Assembly: GCA_963841945.1 (NCBI GenBank)
Contig: CAWJFC010000028.1
Span: 62,001 to 126,000, forward strand
Source: Acidiflorens sp963841945
Lineage (GTDB): Bacteria > Acidobacteriota > Terriglobia > Terriglobales > Acidobacteriaceae
Direction of reading: 5' to 3'
DNA: 64,000 nucleotides
Shown: positions 53,909-63,056 of the stretch, one piece after another
How the letters are laid out: each line of letters opens with the position of its first letter
Position numbering within the stretch: position 1 is the stretch's first letter
Position numbers and translations under genes: made by a program
The notes under the pieces: generated by a model
What the model saw: the letters and a program-made list of their open reading frames with translations, nothing else
Database searches by the model: none
Told to the model about the DNA's origin: nothing

Positions 53909-54544
53909 CTACTTCGAGGCGCGCGTCGATGATCCTTGCACCATTGGCTCGATGTGCTCCGCCTCCTCGAGATGGCTTTTGAGCGTCGGCAACGTGCTGG
54001 TGGCAAACTGCTTGATTGCGTCGTCCTTTCCGTTATTACTTTCCTTTGTAAATTCAGCGATATCGGCTTTGTGATCCTTGACCATGTTTGCCATGTAGGC
54101 TTTGTCGAAACTCGCACCGTCGAGTTTCGAGAGCCGAGCTTTCAGGGCCTTGTCTTTCGAATTCAGCTCTTGCGGCAGTTGAATTCCCTGTTCGCTGGCG
54201 ATTTGTTTGAGTTGATCGTTGGCTTTCGAATGATCGTCGACCATGCGCTGGCCGAACTTCTTCACGTCGTCGGTCGATCCTTTCTCGGCGGCAATCTTGC
54301 CGAGTTCAACCTCGGCCATGCCGCCCTGTGCGGCTTCGCGCACAAATTTCTTGTCGCTGGCCGACATGCTTGAATTGCCCATCTGGTCGTGGCTCATGCC
54401 GGATTGGCCCATAGTAGATTGACCCGTAGCAGGTTGACCCATGGTGTCGCCGGTTTGGGAAGGGGTACTTGATTGCGCGAACGCCGTGAGGGGCAGACAC
54501 GCGAGAACGAGGCCGAAAACGAATAGCCGGAAATTCAAATTCAT
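53909..54544 (-). CDS. Exported DUF4142 protein
   Basis: 211 aa. Signal peptide (to about 24), a Gln/Ser/Met/Gly-rich linker with TMGQ repeats (about 33-60), then a DUF4142 ferritin-like helical domain: SASDKKFVREAAQGGMAEVELGKIAAEKG, VKKFGQRMVDDHSKANDQLK and FDKAYMANMVKDHKADIAEF. Acidic and His residues in helices resemble a four-helix metal-binding bundle, though metal binding is not shown. Often found near stress genes; here the manganese catalase gene lies 180 bp upstream on the same strand. GAGGAG precedes the ATG. Confidence 0.9.
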   Translation of the reverse strand: MNLNFRLFVFGLVLACLPLTAFAQSSTPSQTGDTMGQPATGQSTMGQSGMSHDQMGNSSMSASDKKFVREAAQGGMAEVELGKIAAEKGSTDDVKKFGQRMVDDHSKANDQLKQIASEQGIQLPQELNSKDKALKARLSKLDGASFDKAYMANMVKDHKADIAEFTKESNNGKDDAIKQFATSTLPTLKSHLEEAEHIEPMVQGSSTRASK

Positions 54545-54724
54545 AAACTATCTCCTCTTATAAGGGATAAGACGCGGGCGAACTTCAGGCAATCGACCGA
54601 ACGCCCTAGGCCCATAACGGCAAAACTGTAGCTTGGCATCAGAACGAATCGCCGGACGGCACGGGTGGAGCGAGGGGGCGCACGCCGTCGCGCGCCTCCG
54701 TTTGGATCGCCGCCTGTTCTCGAG

Positions 54725-55546
54725 TCAGGCAACCTTCCGGCTTTTGCTCGTCGTGCTGTCAGCTCGTTTTGTTCTATGGGGCGATTCTCCGGGGTTGGCT
54801 GGGGGGAATACAAGATTCTCGACTCCCTTTTTCAACTCCGAGAATTCGGCGATCTCCCAATCGCCGCCTTCATTCCACGGGCCACGAGCATCTTTTTCAC
54901 CAAAATCACCTTCGCCTGTCGAGTCATTGAAATACTCGTCGACCAGGCCAGGGGTAGGAGGAAGCCTCCCAATCGAAAAGCGGTCTTTGCCGAGACTCTC
55001 CAGAGCCATGGTGAATGCCTTCATATGAGTGATCTCACGAGTCATCAGGAATTGCAGCGCATCGATGGAACCCGGATCATCGCAAAAATCGATCAACCGC
55101 TCGTAGACGATCTTGGCGCGCGCCTCCGCCGCAATATTGCTGCGCAAGTCAACGTCGAGTTCGCCAGTGATCTTGAGATAATTGGCGGTCCACGGATCTC
55201 CCATCGAGTTAAAGAGATTCACTCCTCCGCCCCCAGCGATGACGATCAGAGGATCGACCTCGATGGCCTCGCCATCCACCGTCGTGGCCTCGCCTTTTAA
55301 GGGCTTCAGGTGCAGGCGCGCCAAGGCACCTACCACCTCCAGATGGCTGAGTTCCTCGGTTCCGATGTCCATCAGGAGATCTTTGCGCTCGGGATCTTCG
55401 CAGTTCAATCCTTGAACCGAATATTGCATGGCCGCTGCGAGTTCGCCGTTGGCGCCTCCGAACTGCTCCAGTAGCAAGTTGCCGAAGCGTGGGTTGGGTG
55501 TTCCTACGTTCACGGTGTACATCAATTTCTTAATGTGGTGATACAT
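54725..55546 (-). CDS. Manganese catalase
   Basis: Dismutates hydrogen peroxide with a di-manganese centre, without haem. 273 aa. Ligands are recognisable: Glu35 (GELAAAMQY), Glu65 and His68 (TEELSHLE), a Glu near 149 (KIVYERL) and His174 (EITHMKAF). The start MYHHIKKLMYTVNVGTPNPRFGNLLLEQFGG region is the usual family N-terminus. The C-terminus adds a Ser/Lys tail. With SOD at 4.9 kb the window carries both steps of superoxide removal. Cytoplasmic, no signal. Confidence 0.94.
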   Translation of the reverse strand: MYHHIKKLMYTVNVGTPNPRFGNLLLEQFGGANGELAAAMQYSVQGLNCEDPERKDLLMDIGTEELSHLEVVGALARLHLKPLKGEATTVDGEAIEVDPLIVIAGGGGVNLFNSMGDPWTANYLKITGELDVDLRSNIAAEARAKIVYERLIDFCDDPGSIDALQFLMTREITHMKAFTMALESLGKDRFSIGRLPPTPGLVDEYFNDSTGEGDFGEKDARGPWNEGGDWEIAEFSELKKGVENLVFPPANPGESPHRTKRADSTTSKSRKVA

Positions 55547-55718
55547 GATGGCCTCACGAAGTTGGAATTGCGAAATGCGAGTCTGTTTTCAACGGTAGAC
55601 AATCGCGTCCGCGGTAACAATCGGGTCAAGTTGGTAAATTGCCGGTCGGGATCGCGCCTAACCCCTAGATTGGGATCGGCGAATAAATCTGGATGGAGCG
55701 AAACGCCTAGCGGTGCGG

Positions 55719-57068
55719 CTAGATTTCCTCTGGAACAGCAAGCGTGAGCAGGTCCGCGGCGAGGGGGACGCTGGCTGGCTGAATTTCAACTTCCGGCCGC
55801 ACAAGAGATCGCACTCCAAGCGTAAAGACCGAAAGCAACACGACGAGTTCAACCGGCAACCACGCAGGACCGAAAACCGTCAGCAGATTCAGGAGCAGGA
55901 AGGAACCCGCTGCGATAAAAATGGGGGCGCGCGACGATCGCGAATTCTCCACAGCGTCCGATGAGCCGACACTTTGCAGAGCGGCGCGCAGACCTCGCCA
56001 GGCAATCAGCAGCATCGGAATGGTGATTGCCGCCATGTCATATTTCATGATCCGGGGATTGAGGAGAAAAGTGCCTACCAGGGCAATTGGAATCCATGCA
56101 TCGTGAGAGCTGTTTTCGTTGCGCATCTGGCGGGCAAAAAACAACAGAATCAATCCGATCATTCCCGCGAAAACGAGATAGGTCAGAGTCGTCGCTTCCG
56201 AGTAGGGCTGGCCCTGATTCCACAACAATTCTCCAACGACACCGACAGGGCCGTAACCGAAATCGTGCCCGAAATCGAACATCATTTTGATTGTCGCCAG
56301 ATATTCGTGCAGAAGATTGGGCCACAACCAGAGCTGAGTGGCAAAGATCAGCAGCCCAGTGGCCGCTGCGCTGGCGGCGGTGAAAAACTGACGCCGGCCC
56401 ACGAGAACAGGAAATGCCAAAAGTGTAAGCAGGGGGAGTTTGAAGGTGGAGGCGGCTAAGACGGCGAAATAAAACCAGAGCCAGCGGTTGCGCTTGCAGC
56501 CGGAGACAGCGGCAGTAAGAATCAGTCCGTAAAGAATATAAGCCAGATTTCCGCTGAGGACTGCGTCATCTGTAATGAGACCGGGAAAAAATGCAACAGC
56601 CGGAAGGAGATAAATCAGCCACGAGCGCTCCCGTTCATCCGCCACCAGATATCCGGCTCTTAGCTGGAGAAGCAGGCCGGTAGCGGCGGCGGTCGCGAAC
56701 AGAACCATCAGCAGCCAACCCGGCAAGACTGCCAGCGCGCGCAGGAGCGGCAGGGTCATCGGAGAATATGCATAGAGAGACCGGGCATTCTGTTGGCGGG
56801 CCGCCCCGTCATCGCCCAGAGCTTGTTGTTTGGCCATGGCGGCTGCGAACGGGTCGACACCGCTGCGGACAGATTGAATGGTCTTGAGGCAAATGCGGGC
56901 GTCCCAGCCCGGGGTGCCGGAAAGGCCCATCAATATGATTGCCGCTATGGCGGCGATCCAGAGTATGACGAGAACGCGTTTGCCGGTATGCCGGCCTTCG
57001 TTTGCTGTGGAAGCGGCAGCAACAGTCGAGTTGGAGGAGCGCAGACTTTGCCAAGCCCAAGTCGCCAA
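55719..57068 (-). CDS. GT87-like (DUF2029) polyprenol-sugar glycosyltransferase, integral membrane
   Basis: About 449 aa with ten or so membrane segments. GWDARICLKTIQSVRSGVDPF in the first loop has the acidic residue expected of GT-C enzymes, and YAYSPMTLPLLRALAVLP is typical of GT87/DUF2029 proteins, which use polyprenyl-phosphate sugars as donors outside the membrane. The TTG at 57068 is the longest start; the true start may be near residue 28, just before the first span. No other glycan genes adjoin it on this strand. Acceptor unknown. Confidence 0.75.
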   Translation of the reverse strand: MATWAWQSLRSSNSTVAAASTANEGRHTGKRVLVILWIAAIAAIILMGLSGTPGWDARICLKTIQSVRSGVDPFAAAMAKQQALGDDGAARQQNARSLYAYSPMTLPLLRALAVLPGWLLMVLFATAAATGLLLQLRAGYLVADERERSWLIYLLPAVAFFPGLITDDAVLSGNLAYILYGLILTAAVSGCKRNRWLWFYFAVLAASTFKLPLLTLLAFPVLVGRRQFFTAASAAATGLLIFATQLWLWPNLLHEYLATIKMMFDFGHDFGYGPVGVVGELLWNQGQPYSEATTLTYLVFAGMIGLILLFFARQMRNENSSHDAWIPIALVGTFLLNPRIMKYDMAAITIPMLLIAWRGLRAALQSVGSSDAVENSRSSRAPIFIAAGSFLLLNLLTVFGPAWLPVELVVLLSVFTLGVRSLVRPEVEIQPASVPLAADLLTLAVPEEI

Positions 57069-57459
57069 ATTCGCACCGAAGCCTTAAAACCCAGATCGAG
57101 AGACATACTCGTTCAATCAACAATCAATCCGGATGTCGATCGCCTGTCTCAATGGAAACTGGCGGACGTTGCAAGTTCAGCAACAAAACAAACAAGACAT
57201 TCAGAGATACAGCATTAACCTTAGACTTAGGCGTGTGGTATCACGCCTCCCCAGCTGGTGAGCAGTTTAAAACATTCTGTCTATTACTGTCTGTATTAGC
57301 AGTCTAGACCCTATGTTGTGTTTTTGTCGATGTGGGTGGGAAGCCTCGCTCCGCGGGTTCGGTTGTATGGAATCGGAGTCGCGTGGATTTAGCTAAGAGT
57401 CATATCGTCTCAGGAACTATGGCGGGGCCCAGCAGCTGCGCGCAGTATTATGTTGCGTT
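57069..57459. other. 391-bp lower-GC intergenic region
   Basis: Divergent promoter region of the GT87-like and GH38 genes. AACAAAACAAACAAGACATT and CTGTCTATTACTGTCTGTATTAG stand out as AT-rich and repetitive. TATTAT (57446-57451) lies eight bases before the GH38 ATG. No gene seen. Confidence 0.5.
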
Positions 57460-60400
57460 ATGAAAAAATCCGCTTTCTTGTTTGTATCGTTTCTCCTTTG
57501 CCGGCTATTCGTTCTGCCCGCATGCGCGCAGGCACCTGCGTCTAATCCCCCCGATCCGTACAAAGCGACGGCCGATCGGCTGGAATCGCTGGTCGCCGTT
57601 CCACTGCCGGATTGGCGGTCGCATGACGACTTGCCGCATCCGGAAGATCCCAGTCTGAATGACGGCGACTGGCGGCCCGTCAAGACGGGCGAGAGCTGGG
57701 AGACGGGGCCGCGCGTGCTTCGGCGCTGGATCGAGATTCCCGAGAAGATCAATGGCTACGCGGTGCAAGGCGCTCGAGTCGATCTGCGGCTGGTGATTCG
57801 GAGCGATGACGCCGAGATTCTCACAGTATTCGTCAACGGCGGAATCGCCTACCGCGGCGACGAGGATATGCAGCAGCCGATTCTGATGGCAGAAAATGTG
57901 CATCCGGGACAGCGGTTTCTGATTGCGGTACGCGTGAATTGCTCCAAGGCGAAGACCGGGATCTTTGAAAGCGAACTGACGATTCATCCGCCCGAGGGCC
58001 GTCCTGACCCGGCGCTCGTTCGGATGGAGATTCTCTCGGCGCAGCCGATGGTCGCCGCTTACCAGGAGGGACACGCGGAGAGGCAGCAGGAGCTGGACGC
58101 CGCAGTCAAGGCGATCGACTTTTCCAGTCTTGATCGCGGCGATCAGACCGCTTTCGATCAATCGCTCAATGCGGCACAGGCGAAGCTTGGCGAGCTTAAG
58201 CCGTGGTTGCAGCAGTTCACTATTCACGCGGTTGGCAATTCGCACATCGATATGGCGTGGCTGTGGCCCTGGACGGAGACCGTGGAGGTGGTGCGCAACA
58301 CGTTTCAGAGCGTGCTCGATCTGATGCGCGAGTATCCCGACTTCAAGTTCACGATGTCATCGGCACGAACGTACGAGTGGATCGAAGAAAAGTATCCCGA
58401 CATGTTCAAGGAGATTCAGCAGCGCGTTCGCGAGGGCCGATGGGAGGTGATCGGCGGCATGTGGGTCGAGCCGGATCTAAATATGCCCGACGGCGAATCG
58501 CTCACCCGCCAGATTCTGATCGGCAAACGCTACTTCCAGAGCCGCTTCGGCGTGGATGTGAAGATTGGCTGGAATCCGGATTCTTTTGGCTACAACTGGC
58601 AACTGCCGCAGATTTACAAGAAGTCGGGGATGGACTATTTCGTCACGCAAAAGCTGCTCTGGGCGCACGAATTCACGACGTTTCCCTACAAGCTGTTTTG
58701 GTGGCAGGCGCCGGACGGCAGCCGGCTGCTGACGTATTTTCCGCGCGACTATGCAGCCGGCATTGAGGGGCCAGGCATGGCGAAGGATCTTTCAGTGTGG
58801 GCACCCGAAATTTACGGACCGAAGGTCAGCGGCACACCGGAGATGCTTCATCTCTATGGGGTGGGCGATCACGGGGGTGGGCCAACACGCGAGATGCTGG
58901 ACAACGCGACTGAATTGATCTCGCCGAATACGGTCTATCCAAGGCTGGAACTGGGCACGGCAGCCGGATTTTTTGACGACCTAGGCAAGAAGCTGCCCGG
59001 CATGGATGTGCCGACGTGGACCGGTGAGCTTTATTTCCAATATCACCGCGGTGTATTTACCACGCAGGCCGAAACCAAGCAGCGCATCCGGCGCAGCGAA
59101 GAGATCATGTTGAACGCCGAGAAGTTTGGCACGCTGGCAATGCTGGATGGGAAGTTGTATCCGCAGGAAGGAATGAATCGCGCGTGGAAGCGCCTGCTGT
59201 TCGACGATTTTCACGACATCATGCCGGGCTCGGGCATCGGTGTCAATTACCTCGACGCCCGCCGCAATCTCGAAGATGTTCGATTGTTCGGGAACAGCGT
59301 GATCGACGATTCGCTGAGCGAAATCGCGGCACACGTGAACACACAGGGCGTGGGCGAACCCGTGATGATCTTCAATTCGCTGTCGTGGGCACGAACGGGA
59401 GTGGTGGAAGCTGAAGCGCAACTGCCGGGCAGTGCTCAATCCATTCGCGTGACGGACGGCGCGGGGAAAGAGGTCAAATCACAGTTGCTGAGTATCGATC
59501 GAGCGACCCACCGAGCGCACTTCCTTCTCCTGGCAGGCACTCCCGCGCTCGGCTATAAAACCTATTTTGTGCGCGAGGCCTCGGGCGAGTCGCGAGATCG
59601 ATCAGAGCTACAGGCGACTGCCGACACGCTGGAGAATGCGCTTGTCCGCGTGAAAATCGATTCGCGCACCGGATGTATGACCAGCCTCTTCGACAAGCGG
59701 CACAATCAAGAAGCGCTCGCACCCGCGGAAACCGATTCGGGTGGCCCGAAGGACAGAATCTGTGGCAACCTGCTGCAGACGTTCGTCGATAAACCGAAGC
59801 GATGGGACGCCTGGAATATCGACGCCGACTTTGAGCAGCAGAAGTGGGACCTCGATCAGGCCGACGAAGTGAAGCTTGTCGAGAGCGGCCCGCTGCGTGC
59901 GGTCATTCGCATCAGGAAACATTTTCAGAATTCGATATTCCTTCAGGATGTGACACTCTATTCCGGCAGCCCGCGCGTCGACGTGCACATGCAAGTCGAA
60001 TGGCACGAGAAGCACATACTGCTGAAGGTTGCGTTTCCGGTCAGCGCGCACAGCGACAAGGCAACGTACGAAATTCCCTATGGGTCGGTCGAGCGGCCCA
60101 CGACGCGCAACACACCGGCGGAGAAGGCGCAGTTTGAAGTCCCAGCGATGCGCTGGGCTGACATCTCCGACGCCACACATGGTTTCAGCCTGCTCAACAA
60201 CAGCAAGTATGGCTATGACGCGAAGGGAAACGTGCTACGGCTTTCGCTGCTGCGCTCGCCCGAATGGCCCGATCCGCACGCCGATGAGGGCTATCACGAA
60301 TTCACCTACTCGCTCTATCCGCACGCGGGCGGCTGGCGTGAGGCGCTGACTGTACGTCAGGGGTACGAGCTGAATTACAAGCTGCTCGCGATGCAAACTG

Positions 60401-60729
60401 AAAAGCACGAGGGAGCCTTGCCGAACGAACACGCGTTGGTGCAGGTGGAAGCGGAGAACGTGGTACTCACCGCGATGAAAAAAGCCGAGGATGACGGCAG
60501 CGTGATTCTTCGTTTTTATGAATGGGCGGGCCGTGAAACCGATGTGAAGATTCAGCTTCCACCCGGCGCCGAGAGCGCGCAGGATGCGGATCTGATGGAA
60601 CGCCCAATCGCCGACCTGCCGCTACGGGCGGGCACAGTGACCGTGCATGCCAAACCGTACGAGATCAAAACAGTAAAGGTGCGCTTCACGCTGCCACACA
60701 TTCCGGAGCCGGTCCCGATCGCGAAGTAA
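57460..60729 (+). CDS. Exported GH38 alpha-mannosidase
   Basis: 1089 aa. Signal peptide to about residue 24, an N-terminal beta domain (about 60-190), then the GH38 catalytic domain: GNSHIDMAWLWPWTE with zinc ligands His262 and Asp264, GGMWVEPDLNMPDGES, and GWNPDSFGYNWQLPQI with the nucleophile Asp374; the mid domain (HDIMPGSGIG) and C-terminal beta domains are complete. It should hydrolyse alpha-mannosides in the periplasm or outside, such as mannose on N-glycans. No ribosome site precedes the ATG and a -10-like hexamer is eight bases away. Alpha-mannosidase activity is firm; linkage preference is not. Confidence 0.94.
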   Translation: MKKSAFLFVSFLLCRLFVLPACAQAPASNPPDPYKATADRLESLVAVPLPDWRSHDDLPHPEDPSLNDGDWRPVKTGESWETGPRVLRRWIEIPEKINGYAVQGARVDLRLVIRSDDAEILTVFVNGGIAYRGDEDMQQPILMAENVHPGQRFLIAVRVNCSKAKTGIFESELTIHPPEGRPDPALVRMEILSAQPMVAAYQEGHAERQQELDAAVKAIDFSSLDRGDQTAFDQSLNAAQAKLGELKPWLQQFTIHAVGNSHIDMAWLWPWTETVEVVRNTFQSVLDLMREYPDFKFTMSSARTYEWIEEKYPDMFKEIQQRVREGRWEVIGGMWVEPDLNMPDGESLTRQILIGKRYFQSRFGVDVKIGWNPDSFGYNWQLPQIYKKSGMDYFVTQKLLWAHEFTTFPYKLFWWQAPDGSRLLTYFPRDYAAGIEGPGMAKDLSVWAPEIYGPKVSGTPEMLHLYGVGDHGGGPTREMLDNATELISPNTVYPRLELGTAAGFFDDLGKKLPGMDVPTWTGELYFQYHRGVFTTQAETKQRIRRSEEIMLNAEKFGTLAMLDGKLYPQEGMNRAWKRLLFDDFHDIMPGSGIGVNYLDARRNLEDVRLFGNSVIDDSLSEIAAHVNTQGVGEPVMIFNSLSWARTGVVEAEAQLPGSAQSIRVTDGAGKEVKSQLLSIDRATHRAHFLLLAGTPALGYKTYFVREASGESRDRSELQATADTLENALVRVKIDSRTGCMTSLFDKRHNQEALAPAETDSGGPKDRICGNLLQTFVDKPKRWDAWNIDADFEQQKWDLDQADEVKLVESGPLRAVIRIRKHFQNSIFLQDVTLYSGSPRVDVHMQVEWHEKHILLKVAFPVSAHSDKATYEIPYGSVERPTTRNTPAEKAQFEVPAMRWADISDATHGFSLLNNSKYGYDAKGNVLRLSLLRSPEWPDPHADEGYHEFTYSLYPHAGGWREALTVRQGYELNYKLLAMQTEKHEGALPNEHALVQVEAENVVLTAMKKAEDDGSVILRFYEWAGRETDVKIQLPPGAESAQDADLMERPIADLPLRAGTVTVHAKPYEIKTVKVRFTLPHIPEPVPIAK

Positions 60730-61037
60730 CGAGGGACCGACAGCTCCAGAAGCTCGCGCTACGGAGCGCGCGCGGCCGTGTAGTCCCGCGCCGGGTTTGA
60801 TCACGTACCCGCAGGCCCCGCCCCGCAACGCGTCTTTTGCAAGTGGAATCGGGAAATGTGCTGGATGACGAAAAATAATCCGCGACTCAGGAGGAACCGT
60901 GCGGATGCCAAGAACAACCTCAACGCTGCTCACATCAAGGCTTATGTCCAGAAGCATGATATCGGGGCGCCACATGACGCAGCGTAGCCCTTGAATGCAC
61001 TGTCAAACTGCGCTTCTCGCGTGCGACACTGTCAGCC
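60730..61037. other. 308-bp gap holding a response-regulator remnant
   Basis: Contains the decayed fragment at 60780-60990 on the minus strand and GC-rich inverted bits near 60760-60790. No intact gene. Confidence 0.5.
60780..60990 (-). pseudogene. Remnant of a response-regulator receiver domain
   Basis: The minus strand reads RPDIMLLDISLDVSSVEVVL, then IRTVPPESRIIF and AKDALRGGACGYVIKPGAG, matching the phospho-acceptor strand, the alpha-4 region and the conserved Lys segment of NarL/FixJ-type receivers. The normal VSxH stretch is garbled (RHPAHFP), the N-terminal acidic pair is missing and no DNA-binding domain follows, so it is a decayed piece. Confidence 0.5.
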
Positions 61038-61757
61038 ATGAAAGTTGTGGCCGTCATTCCAGCGCGGCTCGCCTCGACGCGCCTGCCGCGCAAAATGCTG
61101 CGCGAGATTGCCGGCGTGCCTTTGCTCGCCTGGGTGTATCGCGGCGTGCAGCGCTCGGCGTCGCTTGAAAACGTCATCGTTGCCACGGACTCCGAAGAGA
61201 TATGCGCATTCTGCGAGCACCACGCGTTCAACGTTCAGATGACATCAGCGACCCATCGCTCGGGTACGGAGCGCGTTCATGAGATTTCCAATTCCGTTCA
61301 TGCCGACATCTATCTCAACGTGCAGGGCGACGAGGCGCTGACTCGGCCGGAACACATCGAGAACCTGATCTCTGTCATGCATGATCCGAAGGTGGAAGTC
61401 GGCACGCTGAAGACACCGGCAGCCTCAGTAGACATAGATAATCCGAGTGCGGTCAAAGTAGTAACTGATACCGCCGGCCGTGCGCTATATTTTTCACGGG
61501 CAACAATCCCTCACGACCGCGACCGGATTCACCCGCCCTACTATAAACACCTGGGTTTCTATGCTTATCGCAAACCCGCACTCGACAAATTCGTAAGCTG
61601 GGCAGAGTCTTCGCTGGAGCGCAGCGAACGCCTCGAGCAATTGCGCTTCCTGGAAAACGGTGTGCGTATCCATGTAGCCGAAACACCTTTTGACACGGTA
61701 GGAGTGGACACCGAAGAGGACTTACGACGGGTAGAAGAGATTCTCCGAAAGAGCTAG
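61038..61757 (+). CDS. kdsB: 3-deoxy-manno-octulosonate cytidylyltransferase
   Basis: Activates Kdo as CMP-Kdo for the lipopolysaccharide core. 239 aa, normal size. VIPARLASTRLPRKML at the N-terminus binds CTP, followed by VIVATDSEEI, HRSGTERVHEI, NVQGDEALTRPEHI and KHLGFYAYRKPALDKF, all family motifs. Confirms a Gram-negative envelope together with lpxA. No ribosome site before the ATG. It is convergent with the protease gene, with five bases between the stops. Confidence 0.95.
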   Translation: MKVVAVIPARLASTRLPRKMLREIAGVPLLAWVYRGVQRSASLENVIVATDSEEICAFCEHHAFNVQMTSATHRSGTERVHEISNSVHADIYLNVQGDEALTRPEHIENLISVMHDPKVEVGTLKTPAASVDIDNPSAVKVVTDTAGRALYFSRATIPHDRDRIHPPYYKHLGFYAYRKPALDKFVSWAESSLERSERLEQLRFLENGVRIHVAETPFDTVGVDTEEDLRRVEEILRKS

Positions 61758-61762
61758 AGATC

Positions 61763-62947
61763 TTACCTCGGCAATCCGACCTCTAACCTCTGCGCTCCCT
61801 GGTGCGCTCTCGCCCAGGTTTTAGCCGCAGCCACCCGCTTTGTAATCGCGGGATGCGAATGAAAGAGCCATTCGATCCATCGAGAAGGCGTTTTCTCGGC
61901 GAGATTCTGCTCGGCAAGTTTGTTCATCGATGAGACAAACGGTTCGACGCTCGCGACCGACTCGAAGCAATACCGATCCGCCTGCCGCTCATTGAATCGC
62001 GAATAGGCATTCAGCGCGGGCATGAGAAGAAGCGACAACACGGTCGACACAAGGATCAACAAAGGAAGGTTCGCGAAGTCGGAGAGCGACTCGAACATGT
62101 CGCGCCGCTCAACGGCATAGTGCAGCACGGCATTCGCCAGCCAGAAACCTATCAGCGTGACCGCGGCCTGCACGAAAATGCTTTTCAGGATGTGCCGGTG
62201 AACATGATGGCCGAGTTCGTGCGCCAGCACCGCCTCGATCTCGTCATCCGAATAGTGATCGAGCAGAGTGTCTGCCAGGATAATGCGCCGCGTTGCGCCG
62301 AGGCCGGTGAGCGCGGCATTCGCCTTCTTGCTTTTTTCCGAGAGGTTCCACTTATACACGCCGCGCACGCGAGTGCCAGCGCGTTCGCTCAGCACGATCA
62401 GGCGGCGTTTCAGTTCCTCGTTGTCGAGAGGTTCAAATTTATAGAAAACGGGGAAGAGAATGACTGGGGCCAGTTGCGCAAACAGCACAAACAACCCCAT
62501 GAATACTGCCCAGGCGATTAGCCACCAATATTGCGGATTCTGCCGGAGCAACAGATAAATCAACTCGACCACGATTGTGCCCAGCGCCAATCCGAGAAGC
62601 AGGCCTTTGACTTCATCCCACAGCCACGAACGCAGCCGCTGGTTGGAAAGGTGGAAGCGGTGCTCCAGCCGGAATGCGTAATACTCCAGGGGCAGCCCGA
62701 TCACTTTCGTGATCACCATCAGCATCAGCAGATACAGAAAGACTGCGAGGGTGTAGTTTTGCGCGGCCCCTCGGTACGCCCAATCACGTAATGTTCCCGT
62801 CCAACCGGTCGCGAGCAATACGATGAGCAGGCCGAAACCGATTGCGGTATCGGCGAAGCTTATCCACCGTTTGATGCGGTTGTAGTGGCGCGACTCAGCC
62901 GAATCCGCCGACTGGACTGGCTGCGTTATGGTTTCCGTGCTTCCCAT
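61763..62947 (-). CDS. M48 family (Ste24-like) membrane zinc metalloprotease
   Basis: 394 aa with about six membrane segments. HELGHH (about residue 245) holds two zinc His and the catalytic Glu; the third ligand is the Glu in FNERQADRYCFESV. The family motif EPLDNEELKRRLIVLSERAG and SKKANAALTGLGATRRIILADTLL precede it. Ste24/CaaX-type proteases cut membrane-associated substrates; in bacteria they act mainly in membrane-protein quality control. The C-terminal RWIEWLFHSHPAITKRVAAA is the usual ending. Monocistronic. Confidence 0.92.
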   Translation of the reverse strand: MGSTETITQPVQSADSAESRHYNRIKRWISFADTAIGFGLLIVLLATGWTGTLRDWAYRGAAQNYTLAVFLYLLMLMVITKVIGLPLEYYAFRLEHRFHLSNQRLRSWLWDEVKGLLLGLALGTIVVELIYLLLRQNPQYWWLIAWAVFMGLFVLFAQLAPVILFPVFYKFEPLDNEELKRRLIVLSERAGTRVRGVYKWNLSEKSKKANAALTGLGATRRIILADTLLDHYSDDEIEAVLAHELGHHVHRHILKSIFVQAAVTLIGFWLANAVLHYAVERRDMFESLSDFANLPLLILVSTVLSLLLMPALNAYSRFNERQADRYCFESVASVEPFVSSMNKLAEQNLAEKTPSRWIEWLFHSHPAITKRVAAAKTWARAHQGAQRLEVGLPR

Positions 62948-63056
62948 GGCCCCGAGGAGGTTTAGCCATTATCTTATCGCGTTTGTGTGCATGCCAGACG
63001 CGAAAGTGCCGCGTCTATGGGACTTCTGCATTGCTCAAGGAAGTGGAGGGGTGCAA

